Assembly: GCF_028649395.1 (NCBI RefSeq)
Contig: NZ_JAQSUW010000011.1
Span: 218,752-282,751, forward strand
Origin: Pseudomonas sp. Gutcm_11s
Lineage (GTDB): Bacteria; Pseudomonadota; Gammaproteobacteria; Pseudomonadales; Pseudomonadaceae
Direction of reading: 5' to 3'
DNA: 64,000 bases
The notes below the pieces were generated by a model. That model was not told the origin of the DNA. It ran no database searches and worked only from the letters and a program-made list of their open reading frames with translations. Position 1 is the first letter of the stretch. The number at the start of each line of letters is the position of its first letter. A program made the translations under genes and the position numbers. Below, piece after piece: positions 25,794-35,229 of this stretch.

Positions 25794-26338
25794 GCTGCCC
25801 CCATGCCGCTGAAGCCGAGGAAGGCCAGGCTCATCAGGCCGGCGGCGATCAGCAGGATCGGCGTGCCGCGGAAGGCTGCGGGTACATCGCACTGCTCGAT
25901 GCGTTCGAGCAGGTCGCTCATCAGTTGCAGTACCAGCCAGAAGCCCAGGCCACCGCCGATGCCGAGGGCCAGCGCAGTGGAGAAGTTCTCCAGCGTGCGC
26001 GCCAGCAACATGGCGCCGAGGCCATTGCCGAGCAGCAGGGCCCACAAGCCGTCCAGGGGCAGGGCGGGACGCAGACGTGCCAGCAGAGCCAGACTGAGCC
26101 AGCTCAGGGCTGCCAGCAGCGGCAGGCTGACGAGCAGGGAGAGATAAGTCAGGTCGACAGCCTGCAGAGCCTGTTGCAGCAACCAGGCGCTGGGCGCAGC
26201 GAGCAGGATCAGTAATGCGCCGGCCGGCCCCAGCGCCTGTACGCGGGCGCTACGCAGGGCGTCGGCGGCCAGCGGCAGGCCGAGGATCAGGTTGCTGACC
26301 AGCGCGGCGCCGATCAGGGCGAAGAGGAAGTCGCTCAT
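25790..26338 (-). CDS. rnfA: RnfA/RsxA-like membrane subunit, divergent
   Basis: This 182-residue protein with about six membrane helices starts at ATG 26338. The C-terminal RnfA block [15 protein letters not shown] and [11 protein letters not shown] identify it. Canonical RnfA holds two cysteines (in GLCPFMG and TTNCAVLG) that bind an iron cluster shared with RnfE. Here the matching places read LPLAADAL and LLLGNGLGA, and the only cysteine lies in IEQCDVP. It is the first gene of the overlapping rnfA-B-D-G-E-nth unit, 54 bases after metG. Confidence 0.8.
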   Translation of the reverse strand: MSDFLFALIGAALVSNLILGLPLAADALRSARVQALGPAGALLILLAAPSAWLLQQALQAVDLTYLSLLVSLPLLAALSWLSLALLARLRPALPLDGLWALLLGNGLGAMLLARTLENFSTALALGIGGGLGFWLVLQLMSDLLERIEQCDVPAAFRGTPILLIAAGLMSLAFLGFSGMGAA

Positions 26339-26392
26339 GCGTATCTGCTCCAGGCCCGCGACTGGCGTGGCGGGCCTGTTACAAGGCTAGCC

Positions 26393-28429
26393 TTACTTGA
26401 CGCGCTGGCCTGGCTTGGCGCCGCTGTCCGGGCTGAGCAGGTAGATTTCCTCGCCACCTGGGCCGGCGGCCAGAACCATGCCTTCGCTGATGCCGAACTT
26501 CATCTTGCGCGGGGCCAGGTTGGCCACGTACAGGGTCAGGCGGCCTTCCAGCTTGCTCGGGTCCGGGTAGGCGGACTTGATGCCGGAGAACACGTTGCGC
26601 TTCTCGTCGCCGATATCCAGCGACAGGCGCAGCAGCTTGTCGGCGCCCTCGACGAACTCGCACTTCTCGATCAGGGCGATGCGCAGGTCCACAGCGGCGA
26701 AGGCGTCGAAGTTGATCTCGGCAGCCAGCGGGTCCTTGGTCAGCTCGCCATTGCCGGCAGGCTTGGTGGCTTCGGCGGCGAGGTCTTCCTTGGAGGCTTC
26801 GGTCATGGCTTCGATCTTCGCGGGTTCGATACGGGTCAGCAGCGGGTTGAACGGGTTCAGCTGGTGGTCGGCCAGCGGAGTGGCCAGGTCGTCCCAGGTC
26901 AGCGGGGCGACGTTGAGGAAGGCCTCGGCGTCGGCCGCCAGCTTCGGCAGCACCGGCTTGAGCAGGATCACCAGCTGGCGGAACAGGTTGACGCCCAGGG
27001 CGCAGATGTCCTGGACCTCGGCCTGCTTGCCTTCGACCTTGTTCAGTGCCCACGGCGCCTTGTCGGCGATCCAGGCGTTGGCGCGGTCGGCCAGGGCCAT
27101 GATCTCGCGCATGGCGCGGGAGAAGTCACGGGCCTCGTAGGCTTCGGCGATGCTCGGCGCGGCGGCCTGGAAGGCGGCCCACAGCTCGGGCTCGGGGTTG
27201 GCGTTGACCAGCACGCCGGCGTTGCCCTTGTGGATGAAGCCGGCGCAGCGGCTGGCAATGTTGACCACCTTGCCGACCAGGTCGGAGTTGACCTTCTGCA
27301 CGAAGTCCTCGAGGTTCAGGTCGAGGTCGTCCACGCCGCGGCTGAGCTTGGAGGCGTAGTAGTAGCGCAGGTATTCCGGGTTCAGGTGGTCCAGGTAAGT
27401 GCGCGCCTTGATAAAGGTGCCGCGCGACTTGGACATCTTCTGGCCGTTGACGGTCAGGTAGCCGTGCACGTTGACGCCGGTCGGCTTGCGGTAGCCGGCG
27501 CCTTCCAGCATCGCCGGCCAGAACAGGGCGTGGAAATTGACGATGTCCTTGCCGATGAAGTGGTACAGCTCGGCGGTCGAGTCCTTGTTCCAGAAGGCGT
27601 CGAAGTCCAGCTCCGGGCGCTTGCTGCACAGGTTCTTGAAGCTGGCCATGTAGCCGATCGGCGCATCCAGCCAGACGTAGAAGTACTTGCCCGGCTCGTC
27701 GGGAATCTCGAAGCCGAAGTACGGCGCGTCGCGGGAGATGTCCCACTCCTGCAGGCCGCCATCGAGCCATTCGGCGATCTTGTTGGCCACGGCGTCCTGC
27801 AGGGTGCCGCTGCGGGTCCAGGTCTTTAGCATGGCCTCGAAGTCGGGCAGCTTGAAGAAGAAGTGTTTGGAGTCCTTGAGCACCGGCACGGCGCCAGAAA
27901 TGGCCGAGCGCGGGTTCTTCAGCTCGGTCGGCTCGTAGGTGGCACCGCATTTCTCGCAGTTGTCGCCGTACTGGTCCTCGGCCGCGCATTTCGGGCAGGT
28001 GCCCTTGATGAAGCGGTCGGCGAGGAACATGCCCTTCTCGGGGTCGAAGTACTGGGTCACCGAGCGAGTGGCGATGTGGCCGTTGTCGCGCAGGGCCAGG
28101 TAGATGGCGGCGGACAGCTCGCGGTTCTCTTCCGAGTGGGTCGAGTGGTAGTTGTCGAAGTCCACGCCGAAGTCGGCGAAGTCGGCCATGTGTTCGGCGC
28201 GGACGTTGTCGATCAGCTGTTCCGGCGTGATGCCTTCCTTCTCGGCGCGCAGCATGATGGCCGAGCCGTGGGCGTCGTCGGCGCAGACGTAGATGGCCTG
28301 GTTGCCGCGCAGTTTCTGGAAGCGCACCCACATGTCGGTCTGCAGATACTCGAGCATGTGGCCGAGGTGGATCGAGCCGTTGGCGTAGGGCAGGGCGCTG
28401 GTAACGAGAATCTTGCGGGCTTCGGACAT
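26393..28429 (-). CDS. metG: Methionyl-tRNA synthetase
   Basis: MetG charges tRNA-Met, including the initiator. The 678-residue protein starts at [17 protein letters not shown] (ATG 28429); the open frame upstream runs into the divergent mrp promoter and is rejected. It shows the HIGH-type motif IHLGHML, a zinc knuckle CPKC...CEKC, the KMSKSRGTF loop and a C-terminal tRNA-binding domain (about 575-678) used for dimerisation. It is divergent from mrp, as in other Pseudomonas. Confidence 0.96.
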   Translation of the reverse strand: MSEARKILVTSALPYANGSIHLGHMLEYLQTDMWVRFQKLRGNQAIYVCADDAHGSAIMLRAEKEGITPEQLIDNVRAEHMADFADFGVDFDNYHSTHSEENRELSAAIYLALRDNGHIATRSVTQYFDPEKGMFLADRFIKGTCPKCAAEDQYGDNCEKCGATYEPTELKNPRSAISGAVPVLKDSKHFFFKLPDFEAMLKTWTRSGTLQDAVANKIAEWLDGGLQEWDISRDAPYFGFEIPDEPGKYFYVWLDAPIGYMASFKNLCSKRPELDFDAFWNKDSTAELYHFIGKDIVNFHALFWPAMLEGAGYRKPTGVNVHGYLTVNGQKMSKSRGTFIKARTYLDHLNPEYLRYYYASKLSRGVDDLDLNLEDFVQKVNSDLVGKVVNIASRCAGFIHKGNAGVLVNANPEPELWAAFQAAAPSIAEAYEARDFSRAMREIMALADRANAWIADKAPWALNKVEGKQAEVQDICALGVNLFRQLVILLKPVLPKLAADAEAFLNVAPLTWDDLATPLADHQLNPFNPLLTRIEPAKIEAMTEASKEDLAAEATKPAGNGELTKDPLAAEINFDAFAAVDLRIALIEKCEFVEGADKLLRLSLDIGDEKRNVFSGIKSAYPDPSKLEGRLTLYVANLAPRKMKFGISEGMVLAAGPGGEEIYLLSPDSGAKPGQRVK

Positions 28430-28562
28430 GGTGAGCAGGCCGTACAGGTGAATCGAGGGAAGTCGGCCACTATATAGGCGCGGCGGTTTTTTTTCATCCG
28501 TGCGGGGCGCGACCCTGGGGTAATATGCCCGCCTGTTTTGCTCTGCCTTTCGGAGTTGCCCC

Positions 28563-29657
28563 ATGAGCGCCGTCACCCGCGAAGCGGTCGAAGCCCGCCT
28601 GCGTCAGTTCACCGACCCCCATCTGAACCAGGACCCGGTCAGCGCCGGCTGCCTGCGTGAAGTCGACATCCAGGGCGGCAAGGTCGCCGTGCGCCTGGAG
28701 CTGGGTTACCCCGCCGGCCTGTTCAAGAACGGCTGGGCGCAGATGCTGCAGATGGCACTGGAAGGCCTGGATGGAGTGGAGTCCGCGCAGGTAAAGGTGG
28801 ATGTGGCCATCGCCGCGCACAAGGCTCAGGAGCAGGTTCCGGCACTGGCCGGGGTGAAGAACATCATCGCCGTGGCGTCCGGCAAGGGCGGCGTGGGCAA
28901 GTCCACTACCGCGGCCAACCTGGCGTTGGCGCTGGCCCGCGAGGGTGCGCGTGTCGGCATTCTCGACGCCGATATCTACGGGCCCAGCCAGGGCATCATG
29001 TTCGGCATCCCGGAGGGCACTCGTCCGCAGGTGCGTGACCAGAAGTTCTTCGTGCCGCTGCAGGCCCATGGCGTGCAGGTGATGTCCATGGCCTTCCTCA
29101 CCGACGACAACACTCCAGTGGTATGGCGCGGGCCGATGGTTTCCGGCGCGCTGCTACAGCTGGTGACCCAGACCGCCTGGGATGACCTGGACTACCTGGT
29201 CGTCGACATGCCGCCGGGCACCGGTGACATCCAGCTGACACTGGCGCAGAAGGTGCCGGTGGCCGGCGCGGTGGTAGTCACCACCCCGCAGGACCTGGCC
29301 CTGCTGGATGCCAAAAAGGGCGTGGAGATGTTCCGCAAGGTCAACATCCCGGTGCTGGGCGTGGTGGAGAACATGGCCGTGCATATCTGCAGCAACTGCG
29401 GCCATGCCGAGCACCTGTTCGGCGAGGGTGGCGGCGAGAAGCTGGCGGCCCAGTACGGCGTCGACCTGCTGGCCTCGCTGCCGCTGTCCATGGCGATTCG
29501 CATGCAGGCTGATGGCGGCAAGCCGACCGTGGTGGCCGACACCGAGAGCCAGATCGCCATGATCTACCAAGAAATGGCCCGTAGCGTCGGCGCGCGCATC
29601 GCCCAGTCAGGGCTGGGTGCGCAGGCGATGCCGACCATCGAGATCAGCGACGACTGA
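28563..29657 (+). CDS. apbC: Mrp/ApbC iron-sulfur cluster carrier ATPase
   Basis: This 364-residue P-loop protein delivers Fe-S clusters to target proteins. An N-terminal MIP18-like domain (about 5-85) precedes the deviant Walker [10 protein letters not shown], and a CX2C motif ([12 protein letters not shown]) binds a bridging cluster at the dimer interface. The start is ATG 28563, close after a typical TAATATGCCCGCC promoter region. It is divergent from metG. Confidence 0.94.
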   Translation: MSAVTREAVEARLRQFTDPHLNQDPVSAGCLREVDIQGGKVAVRLELGYPAGLFKNGWAQMLQMALEGLDGVESAQVKVDVAIAAHKAQEQVPALAGVKNIIAVASGKGGVGKSTTAANLALALAREGARVGILDADIYGPSQGIMFGIPEGTRPQVRDQKFFVPLQAHGVQVMSMAFLTDDNTPVVWRGPMVSGALLQLVTQTAWDDLDYLVVDMPPGTGDIQLTLAQKVPVAGAVVVTTPQDLALLDAKKGVEMFRKVNIPVLGVVENMAVHICSNCGHAEHLFGEGGGEKLAAQYGVDLLASLPLSMAIRMQADGGKPTVVADTESQIAMIYQEMARSVGARIAQSGLGAQAMPTIEISDD

Positions 29658-29661
29658 CGCC

Positions 29662-30150
29662 TCAGGGCGTCAGCAGCGAGCCGCCTTCACTGGGGAACTG
29701 CCGGGAACGTAGTTCCTCGGCGGTCAGCTCGCGACCGATCCAGAGATGGATCTTGTTGGCGCCCGCGCCGCGGCAAAGCTCATACAGACCACGCCGCTCC
29801 ATCTGCGTCAGCCCGCCCTCCAGGTGCTCAAGAGGGTGCAGCACCACTTCCGGCTTGAGGAAGGTTTTCCCTGCAATCTGGCGTACGAGCAGCTGCAGGG
29901 TCTTCTCGGCGACGGCGAAATCGGCCAGCAGCGAACGCGGGTGGTCGAAACCGTTGAGTATCTCCACCTGTGGTTGCCCCTGCAGCTTTGCTGCAGCGTG
30001 GCCAACGGCAATGGCCTCGCGCTTGCCCTTGATGGTCTGCAGTGCCAGCACCGGTGGTTCGTCGAAGACCTTGCCGGACGGCAGGTGCAGGCCGCAGATG
30101 CGCTGCGAGCTGAGCTTGAGGTAGAGCAAGGGAATGAACTGGTCGAGCAT
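29662..30150 (-). CDS. Half-length MreB-like protein
   Basis: This 162-residue protein starts at [13 protein letters not shown] (ATG 30150). Its middle aligns by eye with the first third of Mre[13 protein letters not shown] with Mre[14 protein letters not shown] with the AVGxxAK block, [18 protein letters not shown] with IADFFVTEKMLQHFIKQ, and [21 protein letters not shown] with [21 protein letters not shown]. MreB has about 345 residues; everything after subdomain I, with the second phosphate loop and adenine site, is missing. It is convergent with apbC and divergent from dcd, so it is a stand-alone gene. Nucleotide binding is unlikely, and the function is unknown. Confidence 0.75.
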   Translation of the reverse strand: MLDQFIPLLYLKLSSQRICGLHLPSGKVFDEPPVLALQTIKGKREAIAVGHAAAKLQGQPQVEILNGFDHPRSLLADFAVAEKTLQLLVRQIAGKTFLKPEVVLHPLEHLEGGLTQMERRGLYELCRGAGANKIHLWIGRELTAEELRSRQFPSEGGSLLTP

Positions 30151-30296
30151 GCAGGTATCCGTTCCTGATGGACAAAGGCGCCCAGCCTAGCGGCCGAGGG
30201 CCTTGCCGTCGACCCGTCCGGGGCCCTTTGCCGGATGCCGTGGCGCCCGGTAAGATGCGCGATCATTTTTCAGCCAACAGCTTCAGGACGCCCGCC

Positions 30297-30863
30297 ATGA
30301 GCATCAAATCGGACAAGTGGATTCGCCGCATGGCCCAGGAACACGGGATGATCGAGCCGTTCGTCGAGCGCCAGATCCGTGGTGCCGACGACAACAAGGT
30401 GATCTCCTACGGCGTTTCCAGCTATGGCTACGACGTGCGCTGTGCCGCCGAATTCAAGGTGTTCACCAACATCCACTCGGCCGTGGTCGACCCGAAGAAC
30501 TTCGACGAGAAGAGCTTCGTCGACATCAACAGCGACGTCTGCATTATCCCGCCGAACTCCTTCGCCCTGGCCCGTACCGTCGAGTACTTCCGCATTCCGC
30601 GTGACGTGCTGACCATCTGCCTGGGCAAGAGCACCTACGCGCGCTGCGGCATCATCGTCAACGTCACGCCGCTGGAGCCGGAGTGGGAAGGCCACGTGAC
30701 CCTGGAGTTCTCCAACACCACCAACCTGCCGGCGAAGATCTACGCCCACGAAGGCGTGGCGCAGATGCTGTTCCTGCAGTCCGACGAGGCCTGCGAGGTG
30801 TCGTACCGGGATCGCGGTGGCAAGTACCAGGGCCAGACTGGCGTGACCCTGCCCAAGGCCTGA
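30297..30863 (+). CDS. dcd: dCTP deaminase
   Basis: Dcd deaminates dCTP to dUTP, feeding dTMP synthesis. The 188-residue trimeric enzyme starts at [14 protein letters not shown] (ATG 30297). The family blocks [23 protein letters not shown] and [12 protein letters not shown], with the catalytic glutamate, are intact. A TAAGAT element near 30251 could be the -10. Its terminator lies at 30879-30905. Confidence 0.95.
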   Translation: MSIKSDKWIRRMAQEHGMIEPFVERQIRGADDNKVISYGVSSYGYDVRCAAEFKVFTNIHSAVVDPKNFDEKSFVDINSDVCIIPPNSFALARTVEYFRIPRDVLTICLGKSTYARCGIIVNVTPLEPEWEGHVTLEFSNTTNLPAKIYAHEGVAQMLFLQSDEACEVSYRDRGGKYQGQTGVTLPKA

Positions 30864-30878
30864 TGCTTTGAGGGAACG

Positions 30879-30905
30879 AAAAGCCGGGCAATGCCCGGCT
30901 TTTTT
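30879..30905. terminator. Terminator between dcd and the PerM-type gene
   Basis: AAAAGCCGGGCA and TGCCCGGCTTTTTT form a stem with hardly any loop. It serves dcd (plus) and possibly the convergent permease gene (minus). Confidence 0.9.
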
Positions 30906-30934
30906 GTATGGGTTGCTTTCTGTCAAGGCAACTA

Positions 30935-32047
30935 CTAGGGCTGCTCGGGCTCCTCCACGGTGCCGGACTGTACCGGTACGGGTTGCTGGTCTACCCATTG
31001 CCAGAACAGCTTGTAGCCGACGGCCAGCAGCACCGGGCCGATGAACAGGCCGATGATGCCACCCACCACCATGCCGCCCAGCGCACCTATCAGCACTACT
31101 GGCATCGGCACGTCCACACCGCGGCCCAGCAGCATGGGCTTGAGCACGTTGTCTGCCATACCGGCGACGAAGGTGTAGATGGCGAAGATGATCACCGTCA
31201 CGCTGGCGCCTTCGGCGAAGAACACATAGGCGATCACCGGCAGGGTGATCAGCGTGGCCGGCAACTGCATGATGCCGATGATCAGCACACCCAGGGCCAG
31301 CAGGCCCGCGCCGGGCACGCCCTTGACGATGAAGCCGGCACCGATCAGCAGCATCTGGATGAAGGCGATGCCGATCACGCCCTGGGCGACTGCGCGGGTG
31401 GTGGCGGTGCACAGGGCGGTCATGTTGCGGCCGTGGCCCTCGGCGACCACACGATTGGCAATGCGCTGGGCGCTGGCGTGGCCGGTCTGACCGTAGGCCA
31501 TGATGACGCCTGCGATGATCAGCGCACCGATGAACACCAGCAGGCCGACGCCGGCACCAGCCAGCTTGCTGAGCAGACCCAGCGCCGCGCCCTTCATATG
31601 TGGGGCCGCTTGCTGCAGTGCGCTACTGAGGTCGGCGGCGGTCTGCGCCCAGAAGGCGTACAAGGGCTTGCCGATCAGTGGCCAGTCGGCAATGGCGGCG
31701 GGTGGAGCAGGGAGGTGCACGCCTTCTTCCTTGACCACCGCGATGACGCTTTGCACCGACTCCGTCAGCGAGGCGCCGAGCAGGTAGGCCGGCACCAGCA
31801 GGATGGCGATGGCGATGATTACCAGCAGCGCGGCGGCGCGGCCTTCGCCGCCACCGACGCGGGTCTTGAGCATTCCGTGCAGCGGGTAAAGGGTGACGGC
31901 GAGGATCGTCGCCCAGGCCATCAGGCTGAGGAAGGGGTGGAATATCTCGTAGCAGGCCACCACCAGGGTGGCGATGAGTCCCGCGCGGATCAGCGTATCG
32001 AGCAGGGTGCGAGGGATGCGTGGATCGATGGGCGGCAGATCGGACAT
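30935..32047 (-). CDS. AI-2E/PerM family transporter
   Basis: This 370-residue membrane protein has about eight hydrophobic segments and matches the PerM (AI-2 exporter-like, UPF0118) family by its C-terminal half (GVIGIAFIQMLLIGAGF, GVLIIGIMQLPATLIT). The long loop at about 90-140 is typical. Members range from autoinducer-2 export to Na+/H+ exchange, so the substrate is open. The start at ATG 32047 has an AGGAA ribosome site. It stands alone. Confidence 0.85.
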   Translation of the reverse strand: MSDLPPIDPRIPRTLLDTLIRAGLIATLVVACYEIFHPFLSLMAWATILAVTLYPLHGMLKTRVGGGEGRAAALLVIIAIAILLVPAYLLGASLTESVQSVIAVVKEEGVHLPAPPAAIADWPLIGKPLYAFWAQTAADLSSALQQAAPHMKGAALGLLSKLAGAGVGLLVFIGALIIAGVIMAYGQTGHASAQRIANRVVAEGHGRNMTALCTATTRAVAQGVIGIAFIQMLLIGAGFIVKGVPGAGLLALGVLIIGIMQLPATLITLPVIAYVFFAEGASVTVIIFAIYTFVAGMADNVLKPMLLGRGVDVPMPVVLIGALGGMVVGGIIGLFIGPVLLAVGYKLFWQWVDQQPVPVQSGTVEEPEQP

Positions 32048-32238
32048 GAGGGGTTCCTTTCCTGAACCAGAGGGCTGCGCGTGTCAGCCTAGTTCGCCCC
32101 GCCTGGGTTTGCCGCAACGCCTCTGCAACGCCTGTTTCGCCGAGGCTGGGGCGCCCGCTCACTGCCTCTTGCAGATCATGTGAATTCTTGCGCCGGGGCG
32201 GACTCTACCCTTCAGAGCTCGCCACGGAGGATCTCACC

Positions 32239-32412
32239 ATGGACTCAATCATGTTTGCCGCAGGGCTGCGCTCTGTGGCGTACGGCGGCGGCATTCCCGG
32301 TCAGCCCGACCCGGATACGCCGGACCTGCCTCATGAGCCGAACCTGCCACCGCCGCCGGGCGAGCCGACCATTCCCGATCAGCCGCCGCCCGATCCCATC
32401 GCCGGGTCCTGA
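32239..32412 (+). CDS. Proline-rich mini-protein
   Basis: This 57-residue open frame starts at ATG 32239 with a perfect GGAGG 8 bases before. The first 18 residues (MDSIMFAAGLRSVAYGGG) are neutral; the rest is proline- and acid-rich (QPDPDTPDLPHEP, PPPPGEPTIPDQPPPDP) and surely disordered. There is no signal peptide or known domain. Codon third positions are strongly GC, as in real genes here. It is convergent with nadE, with just 6 bases between stops. Confidence 0.6.
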   Translation: MDSIMFAAGLRSVAYGGGIPGQPDPDTPDLPHEPNLPPPPGEPTIPDQPPPDPIAGS

Positions 32413-32418
32413 CGCTCC

Positions 32419-33246
32419 TCAGGGCACCAGTGGCAGTTCGCGCTTGTGCCGGGTGTTGTCGTAGGTGCGCACGATGGTGGCGTAGGCCTCGTCGCTGACC
32501 TGCTGGCCGTGCAGGAAGGCGTCGATCTCGGCGTAGGTCACGCCGTGGGCCTCTTCGTCCGGCTTGCCCGGGCGCAGCTCTTCCAGGTCCGCGGTCGGAG
32601 TTTTCTGCACCAGGTGCAGCGGCGCACCCAGATGCTTGGCAATGGCGCGGACCTGGTTCTTCACCAGGCCGGAGAGCGGGGCCAGGTCGCAGGCGCCGTC
32701 ACCGAACTTGGTGAAGAAGCCCATCACCGCCTCGGCGGCGTGGTCGGTGCCGATCACCAGGCCGTTGTTGGCGTTGGCGATGGCGAACTGGGCGACCATG
32801 CGGATGCGCGCCTTGATGTTGCCGTTGACGAAATCGCGTCGGGCATCGGGCAGCTTCTGCAGGTGAGCGACCTGCTCACCCAGGCCGCGCACGCTGCCGG
32901 CGATGTTGACCGTGTCGTTTTCGTCGGCGCTGATGAAGCGCAGCGAGTCCTGGGCATCGTGCTCGTCGTGCTGGGTGTCATGCGGCAGGCGCACGGCGAT
33001 GAAGCGATAGGCGGCGTCACCGGTCTCGGCGCGCAGTTCCTCGACCGACAGCTGGGCCAGGCGCCCGGCGGTGGTGGAGTCGACGCCGCCGCTGATGCCC
33101 AGCACCAGGACTTTCAGGCCGGAGCTCTTCAGGCACTGCTTGATGAAGGCCTTGCGCTTGTCGATCTCGGCGATCAGGGAGGCCTCGTCGGCAAAGGGCG
33201 GCACCACGTCGAGGGCGGCGGCGATTTCGGCTTGGCGGTTGCTCAT
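32419..33246 (-). CDS. nadE: NH3-dependent NAD+ synthetase
   Basis: NadE amidates nicotinic acid adenine dinucleotide to NAD+. The 275-residue protein has the pyrophosphatase loop [12 protein letters not shown] and the ammonia-dependent form (no glutaminase domain). The blocks [17 protein letters not shown] and [19 protein letters not shown] are conserved. It is the last of pncA-pncB-nadE, 10 bases after pncB, and so is expected to be under NrtR control. Confidence 0.95.
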   Translation of the reverse strand: MSNRQAEIAAALDVVPPFADEASLIAEIDKRKAFIKQCLKSSGLKVLVLGISGGVDSTTAGRLAQLSVEELRAETGDAAYRFIAVRLPHDTQHDEHDAQDSLRFISADENDTVNIAGSVRGLGEQVAHLQKLPDARRDFVNGNIKARIRMVAQFAIANANNGLVIGTDHAAEAVMGFFTKFGDGACDLAPLSGLVKNQVRAIAKHLGAPLHLVQKTPTADLEELRPGKPDEEAHGVTYAEIDAFLHGQQVSDEAYATIVRTYDNTRHKRELPLVP

Positions 33247-33256
33247 GGCTGGGTCC

Positions 33257-34450
33257 TCATACGCGGAAAACGTGTTTCAGGTAGCTGACGAAGTTCTCGT
33301 CGCGGCACTGGGTCTTGCCCGGTGTGTCGGAAATCTTGGCAACGGGCTGGCCGTTGCAGGCGGTCATCTTGATCACGATGTTCATCGGTTCGACGCCGGG
33401 GATGTCGCAGGTCAGCTTGGTGCCGACGCCGAAGCTTACGTGGATACGGCCGGAAAGTGCACGGTAGAGCTGCAGCGACTTCTCGAAGTCGAGGCCGTCG
33501 GAGAACACCAGGGTCTTGCTCATGGGGTCGATGCCGAGTTTCTCGTAGTGGGCGATGGCTTTTTCCGCCCACTGCAGCGGATCACCGGAGTCGTGGCGCA
33601 GGCCGTCGAACAGCTTGGCAAAGTACAGATCGAAGTCGCGCAGGAAGGCATCCATGGTGATGCAGTCGGTCAGGGCGATGCCGAGCAGGCCGCGGTACTC
33701 GCGCACCCAGCAATCTAGGGCGGCACTCTGGCTGTCGATCAGGCGCGGGCCGAGTTGCTGGTGTGCCATCAGCCACTCGTGGGCCATGGTGCCGAGCGGC
33801 CGCAGGTCCAGCTCACGGGCCAGGTGCACGTTGCTGGTGCCGACGAAACGGCCGGGGAAGTCGCGCTTCATGATCCGTACCATCTGCTCCTGCACGCGGT
33901 AGGAGAAGCGCCGGCGGGTGCCGAAGTCGGCGACCTGGAAGCCGTCCAGCTCATCGGCCGAAGCCTCGCGCTTGAGCCAGTCGAACTTCTCGTACAGACG
34001 CTCGCCGGCTTGCTCCAGCAGTACCTCGCGGTAGCGATAGCGGTTGCGCACCTCGCTGATGATCGCCAGCAGCGGAATCTCGTAGAGGATCACGTGCAGC
34101 CAGGGGCCACGCAGGCGGATGCACAGCTGGCCGTCTTCGATACCGGCCTGCACATGGCGCGGGTTGAAGCGGAACAGGCCGAGGAAGCGGATGAAGTCGG
34201 CCTTCATGAACGGGATGCGTTCGAGGAAGGCCAGCTGGTCAGCAGTGGCCTCCAGCTCGGCCAGGCGCTCGATCTGGTAGCGGATCTCGGCCAGGTAGGG
34301 CGTCAGGTCTTCGCTGTTGCGGCAGCGGAATTCCCACTCCACCTCGGCGTTGGGGTAGTTGTGCAGCACCGCCTGCATCATCGTCAGCTTGTAGAAGTCG
34401 GTGTCCAGCAGGTTCTGCACGATGCGTTCGGCGAATACGCTCTCGGTCAT
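33257..34450 (-). CDS. pncB: Nicotinate phosphoribosyltransferase
   Basis: PncB makes nicotinate mononucleotide from nicotinate and PRPP. The 397-residue protein starts at [16 protein letters not shown] (ATG 34450), one base after the pncA stop. [20 protein letters not shown] (around the phosphorylated-histidine region), RHDSGDP and [13 protein letters not shown] are conserved. The longer open frame upstream lies over pncA and is rejected. It is the middle gene of the NAD salvage operon. Confidence 0.95.
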   Translation of the reverse strand: MTESVFAERIVQNLLDTDFYKLTMMQAVLHNYPNAEVEWEFRCRNSEDLTPYLAEIRYQIERLAELEATADQLAFLERIPFMKADFIRFLGLFRFNPRHVQAGIEDGQLCIRLRGPWLHVILYEIPLLAIISEVRNRYRYREVLLEQAGERLYEKFDWLKREASADELDGFQVADFGTRRRFSYRVQEQMVRIMKRDFPGRFVGTSNVHLARELDLRPLGTMAHEWLMAHQQLGPRLIDSQSAALDCWVREYRGLLGIALTDCITMDAFLRDFDLYFAKLFDGLRHDSGDPLQWAEKAIAHYEKLGIDPMSKTLVFSDGLDFEKSLQLYRALSGRIHVSFGVGTKLTCDIPGVEPMNIVIKMTACNGQPVAKISDTPGKTQCRDENFVSYLKHVFRV

Positions 34451-34451
34451 C

Positions 34452-35087
34452 TCAGTTGTCTCCCAGCGCTGCATCCAGTTCGTCGAGGCTGGTGTGCAGG
34501 GCAATGCCGGCGGCGCGCATCTCGGCGCAGGCGGCGTTGGCGGTGTCTTCGGCAATGGCCCGGCAGGCTGGCAGCAGCACATCGACGGCGAAGCCGGCGC
34601 GGCGCAGTTGCAGGGCGGTGGTTTTCACGCAGTAGTCCAGGGCCAGGCCGCCGACCAGTACGCGACTCACACCATTGTGCCGGAGAAACTCGATGGCGCC
34701 CGTGCTGCGCCTCTCGGCCAGGTCGTGGTAGCAGGCGCCGTAGGGGTGCAGGTCCGGCTCCACGCCTTTCCACACGAAGTAGTCGTAGTCCAGCGGGGCG
34801 GGCAGCTCGTCGAGCAGCTCGAAGCCCGGCGTGCCAGGCACGCAGTGGCTGACCCAGGACAGGTCGGCATTGGCCAGCGGCAGCGGCTTGAGCATCTCCG
34901 CGTGGCTCGGCGCCACCCAGGCGGCCTGCGGGCTGTGCGCGTCCTTGCTGCCCAGGCGCAGGCTGGCGCGCTCGGCCAGCTGGTTGAGGGCAGGGCCTAT
35001 GGCATCGCCACCGGGAACCGGCAGCTCGTTCGGGCACAGGGGGGTGAAGCCCTTTTGCGCGTCGACGTCGAAGCTGGCGATTTTCAT
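34452..35087 (-). CDS. pncA: Nicotinamidase
   Basis: PncA hydrolyses nicotinamide to nicotinate. The 211-residue isochorismatase-fold enzyme shows the catalytic Asp in [10 protein letters not shown], a Lys in [14 protein letters not shown] and the catalytic Cys in [12 protein letters not shown]. It leads the pncA-pncB-nadE operon. Between its start and the divergent nrtR gene lie two candidate NrtR operators, so NAD status should repress the operon. Confidence 0.93.
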   Translation of the reverse strand: MKIASFDVDAQKGFTPLCPNELPVPGGDAIGPALNQLAERASLRLGSKDAHSPQAAWVAPSHAEMLKPLPLANADLSWVSHCVPGTPGFELLDELPAPLDYDYFVWKGVEPDLHPYGACYHDLAERRSTGAIEFLRHNGVSRVLVGGLALDYCVKTTALQLRRAGFAVDVLLPACRAIAEDTANAACAEMRAAGIALHTSLDELDAALGDN

Positions 35088-35120
35088 CTTGGCATTCCTC
35101 GTGCCGTGGAGATGGCTACA

Positions 35121-35139
35121 TATTCCATCTGATGAAATA
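35121..35139. promoter_or_regulatory. Candidate NrtR operator 1
   Basis: TATTCCATCTGATGAAATA is a 19-base dyad with 8 of 9 matching half-site positions around a central T. It lies 34 bases upstream of the pncA start, in the divergent pncA-nrtR region. The AT-rich TATTYCATC half-site resembles described Pseudomonas NrtR sites. Confidence 0.7.
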
Positions 35140-35184
35140 AGTTGGCAAGTGATTTTTCTCTCTTCGGGGTGAAACTCCGGGATT

Positions 35185-35203
35185 TATTCGTCAAGATGAA
35201 ATA
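35185..35203. promoter_or_regulatory. Candidate NrtR operator 2 (one good half-site)
   Basis: This 19-base stretch has a right half GATGAAATA identical to operator 1, but the left half (TATTCGTCA) keeps only the outer TATT. It lies 27 bases before the nrtR start, so it may serve autoregulation. Confidence 0.5.
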
Positions 35204-35229
35204 AGTCTGAAGATTGCGAAGGAGAGGGC

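Noticed and set aside
24654..26045. A 463-residue RnfB with a longer N-terminus that might hold the missing anchor
   Set aside because: The added segment overlaps rnfA in another phase, is Arg/His/Pro-rich and has no membrane helix. The start at 25793 overlaps the rnfA stop in the usual way.
26352..26377. A hairpin between metG and rnfA as terminator
   Set aside because: The stem is good (AGGCCCGC with GCGGGCCT), but no T-run follows on the minus strand, so termination is not supported.
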